Positions 26,136-33,451 of a DNA stretch of 64,000 nucleotides are shown here, piece after piece. The position numbers and the translations under genes are program-made. The number at the start of each line of letters is the position of its first letter. Position 1 is the first letter of the stretch. The stretch comes from Tissierella sp032104385 (GTDB taxonomy: Bacteria > Bacillota > Clostridia > Tissierellales > Tissierellaceae): contig NZ_DAMCHJ010000004.1 of the NCBI RefSeq assembly GCF_032104385.1, positions 117,984-181,983 of the forward strand. The letters are read 5' to 3'. The notes below the pieces were generated by a model. It was not told the DNA's origin and did no database searches. It worked only from the letters and a program-made list of their open reading frames with translations.

Positions 26136-27138
26136 TTTAACTATAGGACAGTTAGAAGAAAAATATCCTTTTATAATCAGTTATTTTGAAGAAAATAAAT
26201 TAGATACTAGAAACCATAAGGACAAGACATTTAGGGAATATTTAGATAGTTTTAGTCAAGAAGAAATAGAGAATTGGGCTATAGATAAGGAAAGGTTGGA
26301 GTCAGATTTACAAGTATTTATTAAGCAAATGAAGGAGTTTTTAGGAATAACAGAGGATACTAAGGTGAATTCCTTAACTATATTGCCAGGTTATGATAAA
26401 TCGGGAAATAAAGAAGGATTTGAAGAATTAACTATAAATAAATCTGAAATCATCTCCATAGTAGGGGCTACTGGATCAGGTAAATCTAGGTTATTAGCTG
26501 ATATAGAGTGGACTGCCATGGGAGATACACCTACAGGCAGAGGAATACTGATAAATGGTAAATTACCAGATAAAAAATGGAGGTTTTCATCTAATAACAA
26601 ATTAGTTGCACAACTTTCACAAAATATGAATTTTGTAATGGATCTTACAGTTAGAGAATTCTTGGAATTACATGCACAGAGTAGATTAGTTGAAAATGTA
26701 GAAGAAGTAATAGATAAGATAATTAAAGAGGCTAACAATTTAGCAGGGGAGAAGTTTAATATAGATACACCAGTAACATCTCTAAGCGGTGGACAATCAA
26801 GGGCATTAATGATTGCAGATACAGCAATCCTTAGTTCTTCACCTATAGTGTTAATAGATGAAATAGAAAATGCAGGAATAGATAGAAAGAAAGCCTTAGA
26901 ATTATTAGTATCTGAGGATAAAATAGTTCTTATGGCAACCCATGACCCAATATTAGCCCTTATGGGCAATAGAAGAATTGTAATTAAAAATGGTGGTATA
27001 GATAAAATAATTGAAACAAGCAGTGAAGAGAAAGAATTATTATTAGAGCTTGAGAAAATGGATAATATCATTCAAGGAATGAGAAATAGACTTAGAATTG
27101 GAGAAAGTTTAAAATCAGTGAATAGTGAAAAACTTTAA
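26128..27138 (+). CDS. stand-alone ABC ATPase with DUF1858-like N-terminal module
   Basis: About 336 aa. Residues 1-70 form a helical module (LTIGQLEEKYPFIISYFEENKL...) resembling that at the start of the DUF1858-binding-protein fusion two genes upstream. The ABC domain follows: Walker A VGATGSGKSR, signature LSGGQSRAL, Walker B VLIDE and switch histidine ATHDP. No membrane domain is fused, and no permease gene is nearby. Several in-frame starts exist (26119, 26122, 26128). I give ATG 26128 because AGGTGATG precedes it, but 26122 is possible. The role is probably mechanical rather than transport. Confidence 0.7.
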   Translation: MNNLTIGQLEEKYPFIISYFEENKLDTRNHKDKTFREYLDSFSQEEIENWAIDKERLESDLQVFIKQMKEFLGITEDTKVNSLTILPGYDKSGNKEGFEELTINKSEIISIVGATGSGKSRLLADIEWTAMGDTPTGRGILINGKLPDKKWRFSSNNKLVAQLSQNMNFVMDLTVREFLELHAQSRLVENVEEVIDKIIKEANNLAGEKFNIDTPVTSLSGGQSRALMIADTAILSSSPIVLIDEIENAGIDRKKALELLVSEDKIVLMATHDPILALMGNRRIVIKNGGIDKIIETSSEEKELLLELEKMDNIIQGMRNRLRIGESLKSVNSEKL

Positions 27139-27179
27139 ATGAAGTTTTGGAGTCTTTAAATAGAGGGAGGAAATATAAA

Positions 27180-27422
27180 ATGCATGATGGATGTACAGGA
27201 AGTTTTGGTAGTGGAAAGGAAGTTGTAGATAAAATAAGAACGATGGGATTTAATACTCGTCCAATGCCTCCAGGAGTTATTATAAAATGTATTGAATGTG
27301 GGAATGAAATTGAAATGACTCATTTAGAAACAAAATGTCCACATTGTAGTATGGTATATGGTGTAACACCTTGTTCAGTAACATATCCAGAAAGGATTAA
27401 AGCAGCTGGAAAAGATTATTAA
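27180..27422 (+). CDS. small Cys-rich zinc-ribbon protein
   Basis: 80 aa. The central CIECGN...CPHC pattern (about residues 36-39 and 53-56) makes a probable zinc ribbon. Extra cysteines lie near the N terminus (HDGC) and after the ribbon (TPCS). ATG 27180 follows GGGAGG at good spacing; the frame opens earlier without a site. It is the last gene of the four-gene set, just before a strong terminator. I do not recognise a named family. A metal- or cofactor-binding carrier would fit the context. Confidence 0.65.
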   Translation: MHDGCTGSFGSGKEVVDKIRTMGFNTRPMPPGVIIKCIECGNEIEMTHLETKCPHCSMVYGVTPCSVTYPERIKAAGKDY

Positions 27423-27482
27423 AATAAAAGAAGCTGTCACAATAAATGTTAAAATCCTTATTGTGATGGCTTCTTTTATTTT
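27423..27482. terminator. strong bidirectional terminator
   Basis: Long inverted repeat AATAAAAGAAGC-TGTCACAATAA / TTATTGTGA-TG-GCTTCTTTTATT between convergent genes, with T-runs on both strands. Confidence 0.88.
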
Positions 27483-27490
27483 TCGATTAT

Positions 27491-27886
27491 TTATTTACTA
27501 TTTTCAGTTGTATCCTTTAAATGTAATTCAGTAATATTATTATTTAACATTTTACAATTACCATCAAATTTAGCATTTTCATGAACTATAAAACTAGAAA
27601 CTTCAATATCACCTATTAATGTTCCCGTAGGAAGAATAACTAGCTTTGTTTTTGAGTCAATATTTCCATGTGCAGTTCCTGCTAAAGATATATCATTAGC
27701 CTTTATGTTTCCATAAACCTTTCCACTTTCACCTATAACAATATTTCCATCATAATCTATATCACCTTCAATAAAACCATCAACTCGAAGATTTCCTTTA
27801 CCTTCTATCTTCCCAGTAATTTTAATGTTTTCACCGATTAGAGAATCTAAATCTTCAACAATAACGTCGTCCTTTTTTCTAAACAT
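27491..27886 (-). CDS. bactofilin family cytoskeletal protein
   Basis: 131-aa polymer-forming bactofilin. A short N-terminal tail is followed by the right-handed β-helix domain (about residues 18-115) built of G-rich repeats such as IEGKGNLRVDGFIEGDI and GTAHGNIDS. Bactofilins form nucleotide-independent filaments that scaffold cell-wall enzymes. It lies 17 bases after an M23 endopeptidase gene on the same strand, a partnership known for cell-shape control. AAGGAGTGG precedes the ATG. Confidence 0.93.
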   Translation of the reverse strand: MFRKKDDVIVEDLDSLIGENIKITGKIEGKGNLRVDGFIEGDIDYDGNIVIGESGKVYGNIKANDISLAGTAHGNIDSKTKLVILPTGTLIGDIEVSSFIVHENAKFDGNCKMLNNNITELHLKDTTENSK

Positions 27887-27903
27887 TTTACCACTCCTTA
27901 GAT

Positions 27904-28812
27904 CTAATCTTTTATTATATCAAATGGATTTATAGGATTGTCATTTTTATGAATTTCAAAATGCAGATGATTTCCTGTAGATCTTCCTGTTTTACCCATT
28001 TTAGCAATCAATTGACCCTTGTCTACCTTATCACCAACAGAAACTAATAGATCATTGTTATGAGCATATAAAGTTTTGTATCCGTATCCATGATTAATAA
28101 TTATAGTTTTTCCATATCCACCCTTTCTTCCTGAAAAAACAACAGTACCTTTTGCAGAAGCTATAATATTTGTCCCCTTTGAATTTGCAATATCTATACC
28201 TGGATGGAATTGAATTCCTCTGCCAAAGGGATTTTTTCTATTTCCGAATTTTGAAGTAAGTCTTCCTGATGTAGGCATTAAATCAGGAACGGATTTTAGA
28301 TAAGTAAATTTAGCCTCCAAGTCCTCTATAAAAACCTCTAGTTCCAATTTTTTATCCTCTAAAACTTCTGTTAATACATCTATTTCCATTTCGGAGTCTA
28401 AAGATTTAAGAGATATATTTGGACTTGTTTCTCCCCCCTTAGAGGGACTACTGATGCCAGCCATTTCTTCTAAAACTTTTTGTAATTCATCAATTTCTAC
28501 AAGCTTATTTTCAACTTGTATTGTTTTACTTTGTAACTGTTTATTTTGTGATTTAAGATTAGCCAATTCTAAATCCTTTTTCCTATTTTCTTCTTTTAAA
28601 TCATTAATGATAGAGGATTTATTATTTGCTTCCTGCTTTAAACTTAGATGATATGTAGTGTTTCTGCCAATATAAAGTAATAAGACTATAGTGAAAGCAG
28701 AGAAGGTGGATAATAAGGCTTTAGGCATCCATTGTGGTATTACTAATTTTCTAACTTTTTCAGTATGGGGGACTATCATTATACAAATCTTTGAGTTACC
28801 TTTACTATTCAT
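27904..28812 (-). CDS. membrane-anchored M23 (LytM) peptidoglycan endopeptidase
   Basis: 302 aa. A short cytosolic tail is followed by one TM segment (about residues 31-49) and a coiled coil (about 55-115). A linker leads to a LytM/M23 domain (about 195-300). Zinc and catalytic residues are visible in HPGIDIA and in HLHFEIH near the end. It should cut peptide cross-links in the wall outside the cell. Cotranscription with bactofilin suggests localised wall remodelling. AAAGGAGA precedes the ATG. Confidence 0.92.
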   Translation of the reverse strand: MNSKGNSKICIMIVPHTEKVRKLVIPQWMPKALLSTFSAFTIVLLLYIGRNTTYHLSLKQEANNKSSIINDLKEENRKKDLELANLKSQNKQLQSKTIQVENKLVEIDELQKVLEEMAGISSPSKGGETSPNISLKSLDSEMEIDVLTEVLEDKKLELEVFIEDLEAKFTYLKSVPDLMPTSGRLTSKFGNRKNPFGRGIQFHPGIDIANSKGTNIIASAKGTVVFSGRKGGYGKTIIINHGYGYKTLYAHNNDLLVSVGDKVDKGQLIAKMGKTGRSTGNHLHFEIHKNDNPINPFDIIKD

Positions 28813-28936
28813 ATCTTTCTCCTTTGTCTAAAAATATTAAATATGTAAAGCATCTATTTAAATTTTTACTTGACATTAATTGTACCATATATGGATAAAA
28901 ATGGAAATTATAAAAAATTTAATGTTTTTTCATTTC

Positions 28937-28978
28937 GTAACATAGGTTACCGAATAAGTTGTAAAACAGATATATAAT
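28937..28978 (+). promoter_or_regulatory. HcpR-type operator and promoter of hcp
   Basis: Perfect dyad GTAAC-ATAG-GTTAC at 28937-28950, matching the GTAAC-N4-GTTAC form I know for the CRP/FNR-family regulator HcpR. TATAAT lies at 28973-28978 with no good -35. With a start near 28985 the dyad centre (28943.5) falls at about -41.5, the classic class II activator position. Confidence 0.68.
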
Positions 28979-29043
28979 ATGAAATATAAGGTGAAGACAA
29001 TAAAGTGTAACAAGCACTAATAATATAAATAGGGGGTAAAATA

Positions 29044-30696
29044 ATGAGTATGTTTTGTTATCAATGCCAAGAGGCAGCAGGAGGAAAAGGATGTACAAAG
29101 GTAGGGATGTGTGGTAAAACTGCAGATTTAGCTGCATTACAAGATTTAATGATTTATACATTAAAGGGTATTTCATTATTAGGTGTTAAAGCTGATGAAA
29201 AAGGAATTGAAATGCCTGGACTTGACAGATTGATAATTGATGGATTATTTATGACAATTACTAATGCAAATTTTCATAAGGATAGATTCCTTGCAAAGAT
29301 TAAAGAAGCTTTAAAGGCAAGAGATGAACTAAAAACCATATTAATTGAGAAGGATGTAGAATTAGGTGAGCTAGAGGATGCATCTAAATTTACTGTTAAT
29401 TCAGATGATGAAATAGTGTTTAAATCAACTAGTGAAAAGGTTGGTGTGTTAGCAACAGAAGATGAAGATGTAAGGTCATTGAGAGAGTTAATTACCTATG
29501 GCTTAAAAGGTATGGCAGCATATGCAGAACATGCTATGAACCTTGGTCATGAAGATAAAGAAATTTCCAAATTCATAAGACGTGCATTAGCAGCCATTAC
29601 AGATGATAGTTTAACAGCAGATGAATTAGTAGCGCTTACACTAGAAACAGGTAAATTTGGCGTCGATGTAATGGCATTACTTGACAAAGCTAATACATCT
29701 ACTTATGGAAATCCAGAAATTACAGAAGTTAATATAGGAGTAGGAAATAGATCAGGTATATTAGTATCAGGTCATGATTTAAAAGATTTTGAAGAATTAT
29801 TAGAGCAAACTAAGGACTCAGGGGTAGATATTTATACTCATGGTGAAATGTTACCAGCAAATTATTATCCAAAATTCAAACAATATAGCCATTTTGTAGG
29901 AAACTACGGAAATGCTTGGTGGAAACAAAAAGAAGAATTTGAAAAATTCAACGGAGTAATTTTATTTACTACAAATTGTATAGTGCCACCAGCTGCATCC
30001 TATTCTGATAGAGTATATACAACAGGTTCGTCAGGATATCCAGGATTTAAACATATTCCAGATAGAGTAAATGGTAAGCCTAAAGATTTCTCAGAATTAA
30101 TAGAACATGCTAAGAGATTACCAGCACCAACAGAAATAGAAAAGGGTAAAATCATAGGTGGATTTGCTCACGCACAAGTATTTGCATTAGCAGATAAAAT
30201 TGTAGATGCCGTTAAATCAGGAGCAATAAAGAAATTCTTTGTAATGGCAGGTTGCGATGGAAGACAGTCAGCTAGAAATTACTATACAGATTTTGCAGCA
30301 GCACTTCCAAAAGACACTGTAATTCTTACAGCTGGTTGTGCAAAATATAAATATAATAAACTAAATTTAGGAGATATTGGTGGAATTCCAAGGGTTTTAG
30401 ATGCAGGACAATGTAATGACTCTTATTCATTAGCAGTTATAGCTATGAAGCTAAAAGAAATATTTGAATTAAATGACATAAATGAATTACCAATAGCATA
30501 TAATATAGCTTGGTATGAGCAAAAGGCTGTAATAGTATTACTTGCTTTATTACATTTAGGTGTGAAGAATATTCACTTAGGACCTACACTACCAGCATTC
30601 CTTTCACCAAATGTAGCTAAGGTATTAGTAGATACCTTTGGAATTGGAACAATCTCTAATGTGGAAGATGATATAAAAATGTTTATGGGAGCATAA
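29044..30696 (+). CDS. hcp: hydroxylamine reductase / hybrid cluster protein
   Basis: 550-aa hybrid cluster protein. N-terminal cluster cysteines are C5, C8, C17 and C23. Later segments carry the hybrid Fe-S-O cluster ligands (HGEMLPANYYPKF, TTNCIVPP, MAGCDGRQSARNY, TAGCAKYKYNK, LDAGQCND). Hcp is associated with NO and hydroxylamine detoxification in anaerobes and shows S-nitrosylase and NO reductase activity in E. coli. GGGGGT lies upstream of the ATG. No hcr partner follows, as is usual in Clostridia. Monocistronic with a hairpin after it. Confidence 0.96.
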   Translation: MSMFCYQCQEAAGGKGCTKVGMCGKTADLAALQDLMIYTLKGISLLGVKADEKGIEMPGLDRLIIDGLFMTITNANFHKDRFLAKIKEALKARDELKTILIEKDVELGELEDASKFTVNSDDEIVFKSTSEKVGVLATEDEDVRSLRELITYGLKGMAAYAEHAMNLGHEDKEISKFIRRALAAITDDSLTADELVALTLETGKFGVDVMALLDKANTSTYGNPEITEVNIGVGNRSGILVSGHDLKDFEELLEQTKDSGVDIYTHGEMLPANYYPKFKQYSHFVGNYGNAWWKQKEEFEKFNGVILFTTNCIVPPAASYSDRVYTTGSSGYPGFKHIPDRVNGKPKDFSELIEHAKRLPAPTEIEKGKIIGGFAHAQVFALADKIVDAVKSGAIKKFFVMAGCDGRQSARNYYTDFAAALPKDTVILTAGCAKYKYNKLNLGDIGGIPRVLDAGQCNDSYSLAVIAMKLKEIFELNDINELPIAYNIAWYEQKAVIVLLALLHLGVKNIHLGPTLPAFLSPNVAKVLVDTFGIGTISNVEDDIKMFMGA

Positions 30697-30702
30697 TAAT
30701 AT

Positions 30703-30737
30703 AACCCTTCAGCAATTAAAACTGAAGGGTTACTATT
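30703..30737 (+). terminator. terminator after hcp
   Basis: AACCCTTCAG / CTGAAGGGTT 10-bp stem with a 9-base loop, followed by ACTATTTAT; weak T-run. Confidence 0.65.
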
Positions 30738-30751
30738 TATAAAAATCTCCA

Positions 30752-30780
30752 TTGACTTTATTTTGATACTATGATAAGAT
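30752..30780 (+). promoter_or_regulatory. promoter of the thrS leader
   Basis: TTGACT (30752-30757), 17-base spacer, TAAGAT (30775-30780), about 50 bases ahead of the T-box stem I region. Confidence 0.65.
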
Positions 30781-30799
30781 GATTTAAATTAAATTAAGA

Positions 30800-31078
30800 T
30801 AAATCTAATGCGTAGAATTAGTAGTTAAACTATTATGGTTTTAGAGAGTTGGCGTAGGTGAAAGTCCAATACCAGAGGTTTAATGAATGGATCTACAAGG
30901 AGTTTGGCGAAATGGCTTTTCAGAGTAGCTAATACCGGGGGTTTCCCGTTATAGAAACAGGATATCTAGCAATGCTATGTATCTGCTGAGTGAGATTATC
31001 TAATGGATAATCTAATTAAGGTGGTACCGCGAAATAATAGTCTTTCGTCCTTTTCAAGGATGAAGGACTTTTTTTATG
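30800..31078 (+). promoter_or_regulatory. T-box leader of thrS
   Basis: Features in order: AGAGAG (30843-30848), a distal stem TTGG/CCAA whose loop holds GGTG, a candidate specifier loop GATCT-ACA-AGGAG with the Thr codon ACA at about 30895-30897, stem III region, the T-box core AGGTGGTACCGCG (31019-31031), and a terminator stem AGTCTTTCGTCC / GGATGAAGGACT followed by seven T. Uncharged tRNA(Thr) should antiterminate. The specifier assignment is tentative; the T-box core is unambiguous. Confidence 0.9.
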
Positions 31079-31401
31079 ACCTAACACAACGAACGTTAGT
31101 GAGTTGATGTAGGTCAAACGCAACGAACGCCAAATTCATGGGAGTGATAACGAGCAAATGAATTTGTGCAGTGAGACTGCGGAGAATGACCTAACTTAGC
31201 GAACGGTATTGAGCTTTAGTAGGTCAAACGCAACGAGCACCAAATCTATGTGAGTGAAGGGAGCAAATAGATTTGAGTTGCGAGACTGCGGAGAATGACT
31301 TAACTTAGGGAACGATAATGGGCTTTAGGAGGTCAAATGCTATAAGAACCCAATTTATACGAGAAAAGCCAGTAGATAAATTGATGTTCAAAATTGAGAA
31401 A
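31076..31401 (+). repeat. three tandem ~108-bp imperfect repeats with conserved inverted arms
   Basis: Units start at 31076, 31186 and 31295 (110, 109, 107 bp), each with ATGAC; a fourth start appears at 31402. Each unit has GACCTA...TAGGTC-like arms, then a stem whose sequence changes on both sides together: CAAATTCAT/ATGAATTTG (31131, 31158), CAAATCTAT/ATAGATTTG (31241, 31267), CAATTTAT/ATAAATTG (31351, 31376). No open frame is conserved. They lie between the T-box terminator and thrS, so they are transcribed in the thrS mRNA. Confidence 0.8.
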
Positions 31402-31495
31402 ATGACATAATCCAATTTGCATAGTAAATAATGTTTTCAACTGTGAATTGCGTAAGTGGCCTATGGCTATTAATAAAAAAATAGGAGGAATAGAA

Positions 31496-33406
31496 ATGGA
31501 AAAGATAAAAATTACATTACCAGATGGTTCTATTAGGGAATATGGTAAAGGTATATCTGTATATGATGTTACTAAGGATATATCCGAAGGCTTAGCAAGA
31601 GTTGCCCTTGGGGCAGTTGTAAATGGGGAAACAAAAGGTATGCAAGAAACAATTGATGAAGATTCTTCATTTAAAGTAGTTAAATTTGAAGATAAAGAAG
31701 GAAAAGCTATATTCTGGCATACATCAGCTCATATTATGGCTCTTGCAGTGCAAAAACTTTTCCCAGGAGTTAAATTTGCCATAGGACCTGCAATAGATAA
31801 TGGATTCTATTATGATTTTGATACAGACCATAGATTTACTCCGGAGGATCTAGAGAAGATTGAAAAGGAAATGTTGAAAATTGCTAAGGAAGGGCATATT
31901 CTTGAGAGATATATTATGGATAAGAATGAAGCTCTTGAGTATTTTAAGGAAAAAGGAGAAGGATATAAAGTTGATTTAATCGAACATTTTCCTGAAGATG
32001 AAGAGATATCCTTCTACAAATTAGGAGAATTTACAGATCTTTGTGCTGGACCTCATCTATATGATACTAAAAAGGTTAAGGCTATTAAACTTTTAAGTAT
32101 CGCTGGTGCATATTGGCGTGGGGATGAGAAGAATAAAATGCTTCAAAGGATTTATGGAACAACTTATGAAAAGAAAAAAGATTTGGAAGAATATCTTCAT
32201 ATGCTAGAAGAGGCTAAGAAAAGAGATCATAGAAAACTGGGCAAAGAATTAGATTTGTTTAGCATCCATGAAGAGGGACCAGGATTCCCATTTTTCCATC
32301 CAAAGGGAATGGTATTAAGAAATATTTTAGAAAACTTCTGGAGAGAAGAGCATACTAAAGCAGGATATGATGAAATAAAAACACCTTTAATATTAAATGA
32401 AAGATTATGGCATCAATCTGGTCACTGGGATCATTACAAAGAAAACATGTATTTTACAAAGATTGATGAAGGGGACTATGCTATTAAACCAATGAACTGT
32501 CCTGGTTCTATTTTAGTATATAAATCAAAGATGTATAGCTATAGAGATTTACCTCTAAGATGGGGTGAACTTGGATTAGTTCATAGACATGAATTATCGG
32601 GAGCATTACATGGACTAATGAGAGTTAGATCTTTTACTCAGGATGATGCTCATTTATTTGTACTACCATCCCAAATAAAAGAGGAATTGGTTAATATAAT
32701 CAATTTAGCCGATTATATATACAATGTGTTTGGATTTAAATATCATATTGAATTATCCACTAGACCAGAGAATTCAATGGGATCTGATGAACAGTGGGAA
32801 ATAGCTACAAATGGTCTTATAGAAGCTTTGGAGGAAAAAGGTATAAATTATATTGTAAACGAAGGTGACGGAGCATTCTATGGACCAAAGATAGATTTTC
32901 AATTAGAAGATGCTATAGGGAGAACATGGCAATGCGGTACAATTCAATTAGATTTCCAAATGCCAGAAAGATTTGATATAACTTATGTAGATAAAGATAA
33001 TGAAAAGAAAAGACCAGTAATGATTCATAGAACTATATATGGTAGTATGGAAAGATTTATGGGAATATTAATAGAACATTTTGCAGGTAAATTCCCAGTA
33101 TGGTTAGCACCTGTACAGGCAATCATCCTTCCAATATCGGATAAGTTTAATGATTATGCTTATGAAATAAAAAAAGCAATGGCAGATAAGGGTATTAGAG
33201 TTGAATTAGATGATAGGGCTGAGAAGATAGGGTATAAGATTAGAGAAGCTCAACTACAACAGATACCAACTATGTTAGTAGTAGGTGAGAAAGAAGTAGA
33301 AGAGAAATCAGTCTCAGTAAGGAAAAGAGATGAAGGGGATAAAGGTCAAATTAAAATTGAAGATTTTATTGAGCAGGTAATTAAAGAAGTAGAAGAAAAG
33401 AAATAG
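31496..33406 (+). CDS. thrS: threonyl-tRNA synthetase
   Basis: 636-aa class II synthetase charging tRNA(Thr). TGS domain (residues 1-60), second additional editing domain with HTSAH near residue 80, and catalytic core with motif 2 (RWGELGLVHRHELSG), zinc-ligand region (MNCPG), motif 3 (GSMERFMGILIEH) and C-terminal anticodon-binding domain are all in place. ATG 31496 follows ATAGGAGGAA; an upstream in-frame ATG at 31448 lacks a site. The 5' leader is over 700 bases, with a T-box and then three structured repeats. Confidence 0.97.
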   Translation: MEKIKITLPDGSIREYGKGISVYDVTKDISEGLARVALGAVVNGETKGMQETIDEDSSFKVVKFEDKEGKAIFWHTSAHIMALAVQKLFPGVKFAIGPAIDNGFYYDFDTDHRFTPEDLEKIEKEMLKIAKEGHILERYIMDKNEALEYFKEKGEGYKVDLIEHFPEDEEISFYKLGEFTDLCAGPHLYDTKKVKAIKLLSIAGAYWRGDEKNKMLQRIYGTTYEKKKDLEEYLHMLEEAKKRDHRKLGKELDLFSIHEEGPGFPFFHPKGMVLRNILENFWREEHTKAGYDEIKTPLILNERLWHQSGHWDHYKENMYFTKIDEGDYAIKPMNCPGSILVYKSKMYSYRDLPLRWGELGLVHRHELSGALHGLMRVRSFTQDDAHLFVLPSQIKEELVNIINLADYIYNVFGFKYHIELSTRPENSMGSDEQWEIATNGLIEALEEKGINYIVNEGDGAFYGPKIDFQLEDAIGRTWQCGTIQLDFQMPERFDITYVDKDNEKKRPVMIHRTIYGSMERFMGILIEHFAGKFPVWLAPVQAIILPISDKFNDYAYEIKKAMADKGIRVELDDRAEKIGYKIREAQLQQIPTMLVVGEKEVEEKSVSVRKRDEGDKGQIKIEDFIEQVIKEVEEKK

Positions 33407-33410
33407 ATAA

Positions 33411-33451
33411 AAAACTGTGGCAGTCCTTACCTAAGGATGCCACAGTTTTTT
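33411..33451. terminator. bidirectional terminator between thrS and the FtsH-like gene
   Basis: AAAACTGTGGCA-TCCTTA / TAAGGA-TGCCACAGTTTT stem with T-run on each strand. Confidence 0.87.

Noticed and set aside
26391..27071. 226-codon open frame on the minus strand across the ABC ATPase gene
   Set aside because: The forward frame has Walker A, signature and Walker B motifs. The reverse translation is Ser/Ile-rich with no recognisable domain.
31076..31401. CRISPR array
   Set aside because: The repeat period is about 108 bp with internal variation throughout. There are no short identical repeats with unique spacers and no cas genes.
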